Below, piece after piece: positions 20,786 to 33,400 of a stretch of 64,000 nt of DNA. Position 1 is the stretch's first letter. Every line of letters begins with the position of its first letter. The notes below the pieces were generated by a model. That model ran no database searches. It was not told the DNA's origin and worked only from the letters and a program-made list of their open reading frames with translations. The position numbers and the translations under genes were made by a program. The stretch comes from Canna indica (taxonomy: Eukaryota > Streptophyta > Magnoliopsida > Zingiberales > Cannaceae): the NCBI GenBank assembly GCA_034359265.1, contig CP136892.1, positions 8,480,501-8,544,500 of the forward strand, in the 5' to 3' direction.

Positions 20786-23087
20786 TTTTTTTGAAATAAA
20801 GTGAGACGCACGCGCCACACCAATGCATTTCATCCGAAATAAATATTTACACTGAAGTGTCTCCGGGAAGGAGAACACATGAAGCAGGAAAATAACAAGG
20901 GGAGAAATACACAAGGGATGGCGAAAAGGATGTATATACATAATTACTACTCCTCCTAATCCAAAGCCGACCCTTCGCCCTTCAGATGGTTCCAAAAAGA
21001 CACTCCAAGCTTAACTGCCTCTTCCCACTTTGCACTTTCTTCGTTGAAGATCGAGTTGTTTCTGATTGTCCATAGGCTCCAACACCATATCATGGTGAGT
21101 GTGGCCTTGTCCTTGTTCCATGTGCTCACGTTACTTAAGGGAGTCGGGATTATAGGGAACATTTCTCTCCCGATCTGGCCCAGGAAACTGTGCCAACCAA
21201 GGATGGAGGAAGAGCACTCCGAGAAAAGGTGGACATTGGACTCATCAACTAGTCCACAGAAGATGCATTTTGCGTCCTCAAGAATGACACCATGTTTCTG
21301 CACTCGGTCCTTAGTGTGAAGTCGTTCCTTGATGATCAACCAGAGGGTCACCTTCATTTTCATCGGTCCCTTGCACTGCCATATTTTCTCTGATCTCCAG
21401 TCACGAACACCCCGCTCTACCAATGTTTTATAGATTGACTGAGTAGAGAATATACCCGAAGAGTTCCACCGCCAAATGTGGTTGTCCTCATGTTTCCGCT
21501 CTATCGGTCTCCCAATATTCGCCCGAAGCCGAACTACCTCCGACTATTGCACCAGACTCCTCCGGGAGAATTCCCACTCCTCAGTGTTTCTGTTGATGAA
21601 CTGCGCGACACATCCATGCTTCTGCTGGCACGCAGGGAAGAGATTTGGGAAGACATCGGCCAGGCGCTGATTTGAGGCCCATCTATCAAACCAGAAGAGA
21701 GTTGTGTCCCCCATGCCTATCGTAGATTGCATTCCCATACTAAACATTGACTTAGCTCCATAGATCCCTTTCCAAACGTGTGACCCATGACGTCGTACAA
21801 TGGTTTGCTTGCCACGGCTTCCTCCTGAAGTATGAGTTTTTTACAATGTGCGACCATACAGCAACAGCTCCTAATGCCATACCCCACCACCATCTGCCTA
21901 GGCGAGCGATATTGTGCATATCCTAGTCAAGAATCCCCAGACCGCCATTGTGCCTTGGTGCCATGACATCCTCTCAGCAGACCAGTGGACTAGACTTGCT
22001 GTCAAAAGAGTCATGCCATAAGAAATTACGGCGCATCCGATCGAGTTGTTTCAAGACCCATTTAGGGGCTCGAAAAATAAAAAAGAAGTGGCCACTCAAA
22101 CCGCTGAGAACGCTGTTAATAAGCGTGATTCCCCCCCCCCCGGATAACAGTTTGCCCTTCCATGACGCAAGTTTCTTATCGGTTTGGGAGATGATATGGT
22201 GCCGGTTTTCCCGCTTCAGCTTCCCATTTCGCAGAGGAAGTCCCAGATACTTGAGAGGAAAGGCCCCCGCCTTGCACCCAAAGTACTCGGCCACTCTGGT
22301 CGTCTCCGAGGTATTATCCAGCACATGAATTACCTCAGTTTTGTTTAGGTTGACCTTGAGCCCGGTCATCAATTCGAGAGCTCTGAGAAGAATGTCAATG
22401 TTTTGAAGGTCTGATTCACTCCCTTTCGTGAATATCATGAAGTCATCGGCAAAATGAAGGTTTGTGATTGTCTCCCACCTCCTGGGTCAATCCGTGAGAT
22501 CATCCCTTCTCTGTTTGCTATGTTCATTAACCTTGCAAAAATATCCGCGATGAGGAGGAAAAGGTAGGGCGATAGCGGGTCTCCCTGCCTGAGTCCCCGC
22601 TTGTGGCGAAACCACTCTCCAGCCGCCCCATTTACCAAGACCGCCGATTCGCCCGATCTCATAAGGAGTTCCATCCATTTAATCCATCTCTTAGGGAATC
22701 CCCTTTTACGAAAAGTCTCAAACAAAAATTCCCAGCTAATTGAGTCAAAAGCCTTTGTCATATCTAGTTTGATGAGAAAAGCATTCGTAGTTGTGTGCTT
22801 GCAATGGTGTATTAGTTCATTTGCGGCCATGAAACAATCGTGGGTCGATCTTCCGGCCAAGAAAGCATACTGGGTATCGTCGACGAGGAATGCCATCTTT
22901 TCTTTGAGGCGCAAAGCAAGGATCTTGGACAAAATTCTCGTCGTTCCAGAGATAAGGCCGATCGATCGAAAATGCCCAATGTCCACCGCTCCCTCTATTT
23001 TTGGGATAAGAGCGATGTGCGCTTTATTCACTCTCGCCCAGTCTGCACTGCCGAATAGCATGTCGTCAAGGAGGGCACTCTATTTAA
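20786..23087 (-). mobile_element. 5'-truncated L1-type LINE (2.3 kb)
   Basis: An exact 18-bp target-site duplication flanks the element, and its poly(A) tail appears as a T-run at 20784-20792. On the complement strand, 23061-22435 is reverse transcriptase (LIPKIEGAVDIGHFRSIGLI, LDMTKAFDSISW, RGLRQGDPLSPYLF). A one-base frame change then leads to FADDFMIFTKG and 22438-21974 (GLKVNLNKTEVI, YLGLPLRNGKL). Positions 21423-20956 carry the zf-RVT region (CIFCGLVDESNVHLFSECSS). The endonuclease and ORF1 are missing, the usual result of incomplete reverse transcription. A few frameshifts, including one near a C-run at 22132-22141, make it non-functional. Confidence 0.9.
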
Positions 23088-23105
23088 AGCTCTCCTTGCT
23101 CACCT
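23088..23105. repeat. Target-site duplication, right copy (LINE 20786-23087)
   Basis: Exact match to 20768-20785, marking the truncated 5' junction of the LINE. Positions 23106-23274 hold no gene that I can see. Confidence 0.9.
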
Positions 23106-23282
23106 TGCTCTGGCTTTTATAGGACTTTTTTTTATCAAAGATAACAGGTTGATTCATTGAATGAAAAAGTGATGACATGATAATGTCACGGTGTTGACAT
23201 TTGACAAGCATTAAAAACAGAATGCATATAAATATGAAGCATACCCGGTGGCTTTAAAGCATAAATATTGTTGTATTTATTG

Positions 23283-23720
23283 TAAGGGCGGCAGAAATAG
23301 GCACGTCACGATAATTACGGGCTGGGCTAAAAAATTCAGCTCAATAAGTTTACCGAGCTGGGCCGGCACGATAACATTGCTGGCCGACGCGGGCCGACTC
23401 TTATCGTGTCGGGCTGGCCCGTTTGGCCCGCTAAGTATTAAAAAAATGAATTAAATAATTCTGAAACCATAAGACTAAGTGTCTACTACCAAAAAGAATT
23501 GGTTTGGTTTGGTTTGATGTTAAGTATTGATGCTTGATTTGGTTTGGTTTGATGTTAAGTACTGATGTTAAGTAGAATTCTGTAAAAAATACAATTCTGT
23601 AAAATTATGCGGGCTCGCGGGCCGTGCCGGACCGCCAATTTCCGACCCATGGAGTTAGCGGGCCAGGCCAGCCCGACATGCTACCTTATCATGCCAGGCC
23701 AGCCTGTTTTGTCACCTCTA
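23283..23720. mobile_element. hAT-type MITE (438 bp)
   Basis: A perfect 8-bp target duplication, ATTTATTG, flanks it (23275-23282 and 23721-23728). The ends read TAAGGGCGGCAGAAATAGG on the left and, from the right end, TAGAGGTGACAAAACAGG. Subterminal GGGCTGGCCCG-type motifs resemble those in the 8657-9053 element, so the two are probably of one family. No coding capacity is seen. Confidence 0.8.
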
Positions 23721-23744
23721 ATTTATTGTGGTGAGCGGGTCAAG

Positions 23745-26515
23745 AGCCTTTCCTTAAAAAACGCAGGTATTTCTAGCATTCCAAATGCTCCATAACAGTG
23801 GCAACATCTTCGAAGGCCTTGAGGGATCGGCTTGAACAAATGGAGGGCGTCAAGCCACCAAGAAGCCATGGACGGAGCAGTTTGCTGGTTGGGAATGGGA
23901 AGCCGTGAAATCTTCCAAACGCGAAGAGCAAGCGGGCAGATGAAGAAAAGGTGGGACTCCTCTTCAAGGCTGCACTTGCATATAGTGCACTCATATGAGG
24001 GAATGGGAACATGCCTTCGTCATAGAGCAGTTTTAGTAGGGAGACACTCATGCATTAATCTCCATATAAAAGTCTTGATCTTCGGGGAAAGTTTTAACTT
24101 CCAGATGATGTTCTATGGGAAGGGACTGGGTGAGAGGCCAGCTGACTGCATCTGATAGAGTGCTATGTAACTCGAGGCAACTGTGTAAGATCCATGAGAG
24201 GAGAAGTGCCAACAGGAATTGTCGTCGCCCGGTTGTATTTCCACCGACAGGGTTAGATCTGGCACTGTGGTGGGGAAGGATGAGCGGATCCGTTGGGTAT
24301 CCCACATGTAGATATCTTTGTCAAAGAAGTCCGATATCGGCATTGGCCTGAGAGGATTTTGTTGAGGGCCGCTAATGCTGAAGTAGGATTCGCATGGCAA
24401 CCATGGCTGACTGAGAATGGTTCGCATTGTTCTTGCATCTATGTTCCATCGGAGACCCTCCATGAGGAGTTCTCTCCCTTTAAGAATGCTCCGCCATCCT
24501 CATGATGGATTGTTGCATTTTTTAGACTCCTGAGCTGTATGGGAAGTATCTACCTTTTAGAGTGCGGCTGAGGAGGGTGTGAGGGCTGCTGAGGATTCAC
24601 CAACTTTGTTTGGCGAGTAACGATAGGTTTTGGGCTCTGCAATCTCTAAAACCCATACCACCCACAGAGAAGCTTTGACAAAGTTGCCGCCATTTGATCC
24701 ATTGTATGTTTCGCTTACCTTGTGCGGATGACCGTCAAAAATCTGCAAAGGCTCGATTTATTCGCTCACAGATGACATCCGATAAATAGAAGCATGACAT
24801 GGTGTATGAGGGGAGAGCATTAAGGACAGCTTTGATTAAGATCGAGCAGCCTGCACTGGATAGGAGTTTGGAAGACCATGTTTGGATTTTTTGCTTTGAG
24901 CCTTGTGATGACAAATTCAAAGGAGCTGTTCTTGGAGCGAGTTACTATTGTAGGCAGGTCAAGGTATTTTGCTTCAAAGTCCAGAGTTGTGATCTCAAGT
25001 ATTGAACTGATGGATAGCTTGATCTTCTCCGGGCAATGTTTGGAGAAAAGAAGTGCTGATATGCTAGTATTTACTTGTTGTCCACTGTTGGTTTCGTATC
25101 TTGCAATGAGTCATTGGAGAGTATTCACATGATGCTCGTCGGCTTTTCTAAACAACATCACATCATCGATGAAGAAAAGAGAGGAAATAGGAGGCCTGTG
25201 TCTACGGATGCAGACTCCTTGTATTGTTCCCTGGTGCCTTGCACTATCCAATATTTGGTGGAAGCATTCCATTGCAATAACGAAAAGAAATGGGGAGAGT
25301 GGATCTCCCTAACGAATTCCTCGTGTTGGCTTAAAATAACCGTGCGGGTGACCACCGACGAGAACCGAATAAGATACTGTCTCGGTGCATTGTTGAATCA
25401 GTTCGATGAAGTGATGGTGGAAGCCCATTGCATTGAGAGTGGCAGTGATAAAGGGCCATTCTAGTCGGTCGAATGCCATGCTCATATCAAGTTTGGTGGC
25501 CATCTCATGTGTTTTTGTATGTTGCTTTGTTTTGAGGTAGTGAGTGATCTCGTGAGCTATCAATATGTTGTTTGATATCAGTCGATTTTTGATAAAGACG
25601 CACTGGTTGTCTGAGATGAGATTGTCCATGAGAGGCTTCAACCAATTGACAATGATATTTGAGAATATTTTGTACATGAAGTTGCAGAGGCTAATCGGTC
25701 GAAGTTGTGTCATGTCTTGCACTACCTTCTGCTTAGGAATTAAAGCAATTAATGTGTAAGTGAAGCTTTTAAGTAGATTTCGACTTCTGAAGAAGGTGGT
25801 TGCAGCCTTGGTGATTTCTGGGTCAATTGTTTACCAGTGATGTCTGAAGAAGTGGAAGTGGCCTGTGAAGCCATCCAGGCTAGGAGCACTGTCCGGGTTA
25901 AGGGAGAAAGCAACCAGCTTGGTTTCATCCTCGATTATTGGCCGAAGAAACCAGTTGTTGCCACAGTGAGTTACTCTTTTGAAAGGAAATTGGAGGTCTA
26001 TATCGAGGAGCAGTGGGTGTGAAGAGCTTAAGAGTGTCTGAAAATAGTGTTGCGCTACGTCAACTACAGCGTCGATACCTTCAACCCATTCACCGTCTTG
26101 GTTTTTTAATCGCTGAATGGAGTTTTGGCTTCTTCTTGTGCGGGTGTAAGCATAGAAGAAGAAGGTGTTTCTATCTCCTTCCTGAAGCCATTTTACTCGA
26201 GATTGTTGCCTCTAGTAGGCCTTTTCATTTTGTATTTCTTTGCATAGTTCACTACTTCAGCTTGCAGAAGACGCTTGAGGTTGATCGTATCCAGGTCATG
26301 CTGATTTGATAGGCAGAGGGGCTGGTGTTGTAAGGCAGACACCCTGCTACTTGAGTTTGGTTTGTTGTTTTTCAGCCAGGAAAGAATTGCATTGTAGGTA
26401 GCTTTGAGTTTAGAGTGAATATTAAATTTGTGGTGACCCATTGATTTCAAGATTCCATGCATCCACGGTGATGGCATCTATACGAGGAGTCGTGGTCTCA
26501 TCTTTTGTCATATTT
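23745..26515 (-). mobile_element. Degenerate L1-type LINE fragment (~2.8 kb)
   Basis: On the complement strand, 26477-26193 encodes the linker between endonuclease and RT (MHGILKSMGHHKFNIHSKLK). Positions 25722-25309 encode reverse transcriptase (LRPISLCNFMYKIFSNIIV, TKLDMSMAFDRLEW). Positions 24920-24735 encode the post-RT region (SSKLLSSAGCSILIKAVLNA). Positions 24463-24113 and 24051-23773 lie in the zf-RVT zone. Many stops and frameshifts show that it is old. No clean poly(A) or target duplication was found at either end, so the borders are approximate. It differs in sequence from the LINE at 20786-23087. Confidence 0.75.
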
Positions 26516-26570
26516 GAAGTATGCCTTCTTCTCGATGGACTTAAATTATATATTCTTCTATTTAAAGAAT

Positions 26571-28027
26571 AAAAAAATTAATGTATCTATTTCAAACTTT
26601 GATTTTTTTCATAAATTTATCATAAACTTTAATTTGTATCAATTATTATCTCAAATAATCTGATTGATAATAATTTTATTTCGACGTCAGATGTCCGTCA
26701 ATGCAACCGTTAGGTGCCGATGTGACATCTGACTCAGCAAATTAAAAAAAAAAAATATTACTTGTGTCACATCAGCATATAATAAAAAATATTATAATAT
26801 TATATAAATTAAGAAAATTAATGTATCTATCACAAACATTGGCATTATAATAAATTTATCCAAACTTTTATTGTTTCACTCTAATCTATCACAAACTTTG
26901 GGATTGACAACAATTATCTCATTTGAAATTGAACTTGAAATTTAAATTTAGATTACATTACAATTATTATCAATCCAAAAGTTTGAATTACACTTCTCCC
27001 TATTTTTTTTATTAAATTCGATAATTACATTAAAAAAATTAAAATTTGGAATAAAATTCATATCTTTTTCATATATTCTTATTATTTATTAAATGTTTAA
27101 AAAATTGAAAATAATTTTATAATTATCTATTGAAATTGTATTTTTAAAATTTTGATTCAAATTTTGATTTTCTTATTATTTTTATTTAATTATATTATTG
27201 CATTTCAAAAAAATCGAAATGCTCAAATTATATTAATAACTTTTCGTATAGTATTATTATTATTATTATTATTATTTTTTAATTCAATTTGACTATTGTA
27301 TTTTATAAAAAAATCAAAACTTTCAATCAAACCAAGACATTTTTGCTTATATTATTATTTATTAAATATTTAACATTATGATTATATTTTATTTAATTAG
27401 TGTCTAACAAAATTTGGCATTTTAAATTTTTATATTTTACTACAAATATTTATTTATTAAAAAATACAAAATCTGAAATGAAATTTATATATAATAACTA
27501 TAAATTAATTTAGTTGAAATTAGATGTGGGATTCTTCGAGGTGTTAAAATATTTTACGTGTAATTTTTAAAGAATTTTTTTTTTGATGAAATCAGATATG
27601 GAATTTTTGGATAAATTGACAAAGTGAAATTTTTGATGTATTTTTTTCATCAAAAAATTATTTATCTTCAAGAATTATAATTGTTGTCAATCCCAAAGTT
27701 TGATATAGATTAGGGAGAAAAATTAAAGGTTAAAATAAATTTGTTACAAAAACCAAAGTTTGGGATAGATATATTAAATTTTCCATATTTATATAATATT
27801 ATAATATTTTTATTATATGCTGATATGACACAGATGATAATAAATAATATTTTTTAATTTGTTGAGTCAGATATCACGTCAGCACCAAACGATTGCATTG
27901 ACGGACAACTGGCGTCGAGATAGAATTGTTATCAATCGGATTGTTTGGGATATAATTGATACAAATTAAAGTTCAGAATAGATTTGTGAAAATGGTTAAA
28001 ATTTGAGATAGATACATTAATTTTTTC
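26571..28027. mobile_element. Long-terminal-inverted-repeat Mutator-like element (1.46 kb)
   Basis: A perfect 9-bp target duplication, TTAAAGAAT, flanks it (26562-26570 and 28028-28036), the length typical of Mutator-like elements. The two halves are inverted copies of each other for several hundred bases. For example, the left start AAAAAAATTAATGTATCTAT matches the reverse complement of the right end, GAAAAAATTAATGTATCTAT. A CGTCAG-containing block near 26690 reappears inverted near 27900. The core is AT-rich and no transposase is seen. Confidence 0.85.
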
Positions 28028-28039
28028 TTAAAGAATTAG

Positions 28040-29800
28040 GATATTTATTTAAAATATAGTAGATTATATGAAAAAAAAATTAATAAGTATTTTTATAATT
28101 ATAATGAAATGATAGTGAAAATATCATACGAAGAGTGGAAAGAATCAAAACTAGTTCTATTAGTTCAATTTATTATCCCTAATTTGAAAGTGCATATAAA
28201 TATTGCTATAGAACTTTCTTTTAACGTTGCCGCATCAACATTCCTAAAAGAATAAAAAAATAAAAAAATACTATATCGATAGACCTTTTTTAATAGAATC
28301 AATAAACATTTCCTAATAGGATTTAAATAATTAACTACTTGATATATCTAAATTTTTAAGAATTTTCTTAAATATATGTCAACTTTTTATTTATAACTAA
28401 TATGTATCTCATACTTTCGAATTATTTCAAATATATTCTACCATCAAGTTATCATCAATTTGACCATAATAATATTTGGTGGCACCATTAGGTGAATTAA
28501 AAGTCTAGTCAACATCATTCGCTAAATGCATTTAAAAAATGATAAAGTGTCGTGATACTAATTAAATCCTTATGATTCATGAATTATGCAACCAAGATCT
28601 AAAGAACGATACAATTGAAATTGTAGCCAATTGTTAGTGAGAGTGAAGGTGGTTCTAGCTCGCTCCGGGCGACAACGACGTAAAATGGTGGAGGTGAATG
28701 TCCAAAATTTAGGAGGACCTGGATTAAAAAGAAAAGAAAAATAGAATTCTTCTCTAATGTTTGATGAAATAATATTTTACTATTTTTAATTATATTTAGG
28801 AATATTGATTTGTCTTTGGTCCGCGTCAATATTGTATCATAATAGTCAAATTGATGATAGCTCGATGGTAAGATATAATTAAAAAAAATCAAAAGTACAC
28901 GATCAATATTGGTTGAAAATAAAAAAATTGAGATATAATTAAAAGAAATCATAAAAAATGAGATATATTACGTAATAAATCTTTTAAACTATATTAAAAA
29001 AAGATCGGATAACATGATATTTATTTATTTATTTATTTTTTTAATCTATTTAGATATATTGACATGATAATATTGGACCATGTTAGTGGTGACACATCAG
29101 CATTCAAATAATGAAATTAATACTTTATTGACGGCCGGATGTAATTTAAACAAATTAAAAATTAAAATACGGGATAACGAAAAACAAAAAAAAGAAAAAA
29201 GAATTGTGAATGGTTTGATAAAAGAAGATGAGTGAATAATGATAACTAAAATAATGAATATAAATGGTATATGAATAAAAAATGTGTAAATAAAATAAAA
29301 ATAAAACAATGGTTATCAATTCAATTCAACATGATATTTTTTTAGCAATAATTTCGTTCGCATTCACATTTAAAATTTTAACTATTTTTTGAAAAAAGAG
29401 TAATTTTAGAAGAATCATTCATGAAAAATCGCATAATTATTCAAAAATCATATTTTATAGAAAATTTCTTAGAAAAAATAGGCATAACTATAATGATAGC
29501 CTCATTACCTTATGACAATTGAAAATTAAACAATTATTTACAATAATATAGTAACTCTAATAATGCAATAATATATTTCTTATATATAAATTATAGTATG
29601 TGATATATCTCATTAATATAATAGTACTAAAAAAAATATGGGGAAGTTGCAAACTAATCCCACTTTAGATGAGACATTTATTCATTGAGAAAATCTTATT
29701 ATATATAAGAGATCAAGTGAAGATATATACGAGACAGATGAATTATGAATACCTTTATATATAAGTCACTCTCTCTTAAATAAAGAGATGGATCGAAGTA
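28040..29800. other. AT-rich intergenic region with an imperfect inverted repeat (about 28420-28875)
   Basis: No gene is supported. A block near 28437 (ACCATCAAGTTATCATCAAT) pairs with an inverted one near 28870 (TGATGATAGCTCGATGGTAA), which suggests another old inverted-repeat DNA element of uncertain limits. A short GC-richer stretch at 28640-28700 has no recognisable coding content. Confidence 0.35.
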
Positions 29801-29802
29801 GG

Positions 29803-30238
29803 GGCGAATGATTTCAGATACCTTATATTTTTATGATATCTAGATCTTATCTTATATAGAATTGGTCTCTAGGTTTTGAAATAATCTTACCCTATTGGAC
29901 TATAGAACTAGACCTTACTCGGAACCACATGTTCCGATTTTGGTTTCGAGTACCATGTTGGAACTTGGTCTGGAACTTTTTCTGAAACAGGTTCCAACAA
30001 ATTTCAAAACAAATTCCAGAATAGGTTTCAATACAGATTTTAGCAGAATATTATGTTAGAATTTGTATCCTGAAACTTGTAAATGAATAGATTTCAGGTT
30101 ACAAGTTTCAGATACCTATTCGATTTTGATTCTGAGTACCTGATGTGTTGGATTCAGAATCAGAATCGATTTTAATCGATTCCTTAATTTTTATTCCGGA
30201 TCATATCCGAATTTAATTTGAATCTATTCGAAACCTAT
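29803..30238. repeat. Dispersed repeat (hAT-MITE-like), copy 1, in the RPS1 upstream region
   Basis: The sequence begins AGGGGCGAATGATTTCAGATAC and runs through repeated GTTCCAACA/GTTTCAGAA-type motifs to CATATCCGAATTTAATTTGA. A diverged second copy occupies about 56681-57040 in the same orientation and begins TAGGGGTGAGCGGGTTCGAG, a hAT-like end. It finishes about 250 bp before the RPS1 start codon, so it may overlap the promoter. Confidence 0.55.
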
Positions 30239-30487
30239 CCGATTGGATACATTCCAACCGATCTTGTGTAGATCCTATCCACGCACTTTCCTCCCACGTT
30301 TCCAAAGCTATATCCGACGAGGATTGAGGATTCAATTATGGTCGATGAACATGTTCCGTGTCTAATATGCATAATGGGGCTAAGCCGGGTTGTAAACCGG
30401 GCCGGCCCAGCATTAGCGTCACATATCGGCGTTACAATCCATGACGACGCCAGCGTAAACGAGATACACGTCACAAGGGAAAAGGAA

Positions 30488-33400
30488 ATGGCGGCCTTGG
30501 CGCCGCATCGCTTTTACACCAGGCTCCGATGCCCGCCGCTCTCCTCCTCCTCCCTTCATTGCCGGCCTTCCTCCGCGGCCGTCCACTCGAAGCCGCTGTC
30601 GAGGAGATCTTACTGCTGCGCTGCCGTCGTCGCTGGCACTTACGCCCTCACCCCAGCGCAGAAGGAACGGGAGAAGCTGCGCGAGCTCTTTGATGAGGCT
30701 TCCGAGAGGTGCCGCACTGCTCCCATGGAAGGCGTATCCTTCACCGTCGAGGCATTCCATGCCGCCCTTGACAAGTACGACTTTGATTACGAAATCGGCG
30801 AAAAGGTCTCTCATTTCTCTCTTCCTCTATCCCCACTGATCTTGCCCGCTCTTGTTACGCTATGAAATGCGAGTTGTACATGGTTGCCCTCACTGAAAAT
30901 TCGCGATTGTTTTTATTTCCAGGTTAAAGGAACTGTATTTATGACCGATGCAAATGGGGCATTGGTCGATATCACCGCAAAGTCTACTGCCTACTTACCT
31001 CTTCAGGAAGCATGCATTCACAAAGTCAAGCATGTTGCAGAAGCGGGCATTTGTCCAGGATTTATTGAAGAGTTTGTCATAATTGGTGAGAATACTGTAG
31101 ACGATAGCTTGGTTCTAAGCTTGCGATCTATTCAATATAATCTTGCATGGGAAAGGTGTACGCAGCTACAGGCTGAAGATGTTGTTGTCAAGGGTAAGGT
31201 GAGAATTTATACACTGTTACTTCCTGTTGTCAAACCTGGAGCTGCGATTGATATAACTTAGCCATCGATCTTGCTTCAAATTGATTTTAGTTATGTTTAT
31301 GGATACAATGAATTGATGATATCTAATTTGTCAAAAATAATTGTATCATTGTTAACTTTTATGATTATGTTTCGTGATGCACTGATGCTATAGTTCATCT
31401 TTTATGCCTCTGAAGCTCTTTTTCAATATTTTTCTCTGCCCACTAAGGGGGCTTTTCTATCTACCTTGATGTTCTGTGGAACCTGTCTTGTCTCTGGTCA
31501 CATGCGTCTACGGTCAAATTCATGACTATTTATATATTTGCTTCTCTCAGCATTTCTCTAAGGAGGTAATCCATCAGATAGTAAATGCTAAAAACCTTGT
31601 GAAAGGGTAATATCTGTTATTTATCTCTACTCTATGAAATCTTTGATCCTCTTAGGAATTCCTTAGCCCTTAGCCCTTAGCCCGAGCAATAATGTTTGAC
31701 TAATCTAAATCAAACTTTTAATTTGTATTGAAGTACCTATACATGTTTTATGACCTGTATCTGCATTGGAGTTTTAAAATTGTAATGCTAGACATTTCAG
31801 TGGTACTTAAATTTTCATGCCAAAATAATCTTTGCAACCATACCAGAGAGTGTTTAGTAGAATATGCAATTAGTCTTTTCTTGCTGGAAGCATTTTTAGT
31901 GATGTCATTTGTCTTCCATGGGGTCACTCTTTTTTGAATGAATTATTTTTATCTATAAAGAAATGTTGATTCTCTGAATGATCACAGCAAACTGCAAAGT
32001 TCTTGCTCATGCTTTTGTCTGCAACTGCCTGGATTTTTTATTCTCAGCAATAATAGTAATAAGATTTAAATATTTGTACAACAATTTTCTTGGAGGCATC
32101 AGAAGGGGTAGTAAAAAGAAAAATGGTTACCGATGATGACCATAGTCTTAAGCTATGAGGGTTGCTTAGGGATATGCAGACTATTATACGGACAACACTC
32201 TCTGTTTAACCTACTTGGCTGTCTTCAGTATTATGGTTTTTATATTAATTTATCTTATATTTCTGGCATCATGCAAAGCATGAAACTGTTGTCCACCCCA
32301 TGTTTAAAACTAGATCTTATAGTATAAAACCAGAAGAAGGTTAGTTTATGTCAAGAAAAAACAACACAATAGGATTCAATGTGCTGGACACAGTTGCTCC
32401 TGTCTAGTACTTGTCGATAGTCTGAATGATGCAACTACATGTTAGCAAGAACCACACATAAATGTTATATGCCCATCACATCAGTACAATTCTGGTGATA
32501 CATTGGTATACTAGCATCTTTATTGCTTATGCAGTGCTTAATAGCATTAGAGTAAATGTCTGCTGTGTGCTTTCTGTTTATTTATTTTGAGTTCTAGTTG
32601 CAGACAACATTTCAAATAACAAATTATAAATGGACAATCCACTACGCTAAATATCCTAATTTAATTGGTGGCTTGACCAGTTTGAACTAATGTAGAATTG
32701 TAGATTAATTATTGTCTTCTTGACTAATCCCTGATTTCTTGTATTTGATCATTATTAGCCAATTCTGAATAACCCTGGTTTTGTAGGCTGATCTCAATAA
32801 ACCGTCAATTGTTTGATGCCAACTGATCTCAATCAATTGTAGTTGGTCTTGGTTGACCCAGATGAACCAAACTAGGTCAAGACTAACTTGTCATGTTGAT
32901 TCCTAAATATACACGGAGATCACAAACTATTTCGTGGATCCAACCACTCATTGATCTTGCAGATTTTGATTGCTTCCATCCAATTATATCCTAAATCATC
33001 CCATGTTTTTTCAAGGTATTTATGATATAATGATCCTACGTGATTGATCTGCACAAATCAACGGAATCTCAATCATGTTATAATACAGATTCCTCGATGC
33101 TACATAGGGGTTAAGCCAGATGAAGTCGATCAAATTGGTTAACGGAAATTAGACAAAGCCATAGGTGCTGACCTTGTAATAAACTCTTCAAAGGAGTTTG
33201 GTTTCTAAATTTCTTAAAACTGAATAAAGAAGAATGGGTGATAACGCCATCATCTGGGCTTCAGATAAGTGAATGATTTTAAGAAAGCTATGGGTCTTTA
33301 AGATAAAATATATACTTTAGTAGCTGCATCCACCCTCTTTTAAAAGATTTATAGCTCATTAATTTTAGTTCTAATTGTGTATTCTCCTAGATTTGACTCC

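Noticed and set aside
30338..30487. Upstream in-frame methionine for RPS1
   Set aside because: It would add about 50 residues unlike a transit peptide. The methionine at 30488 gives the expected N-terminus and length.
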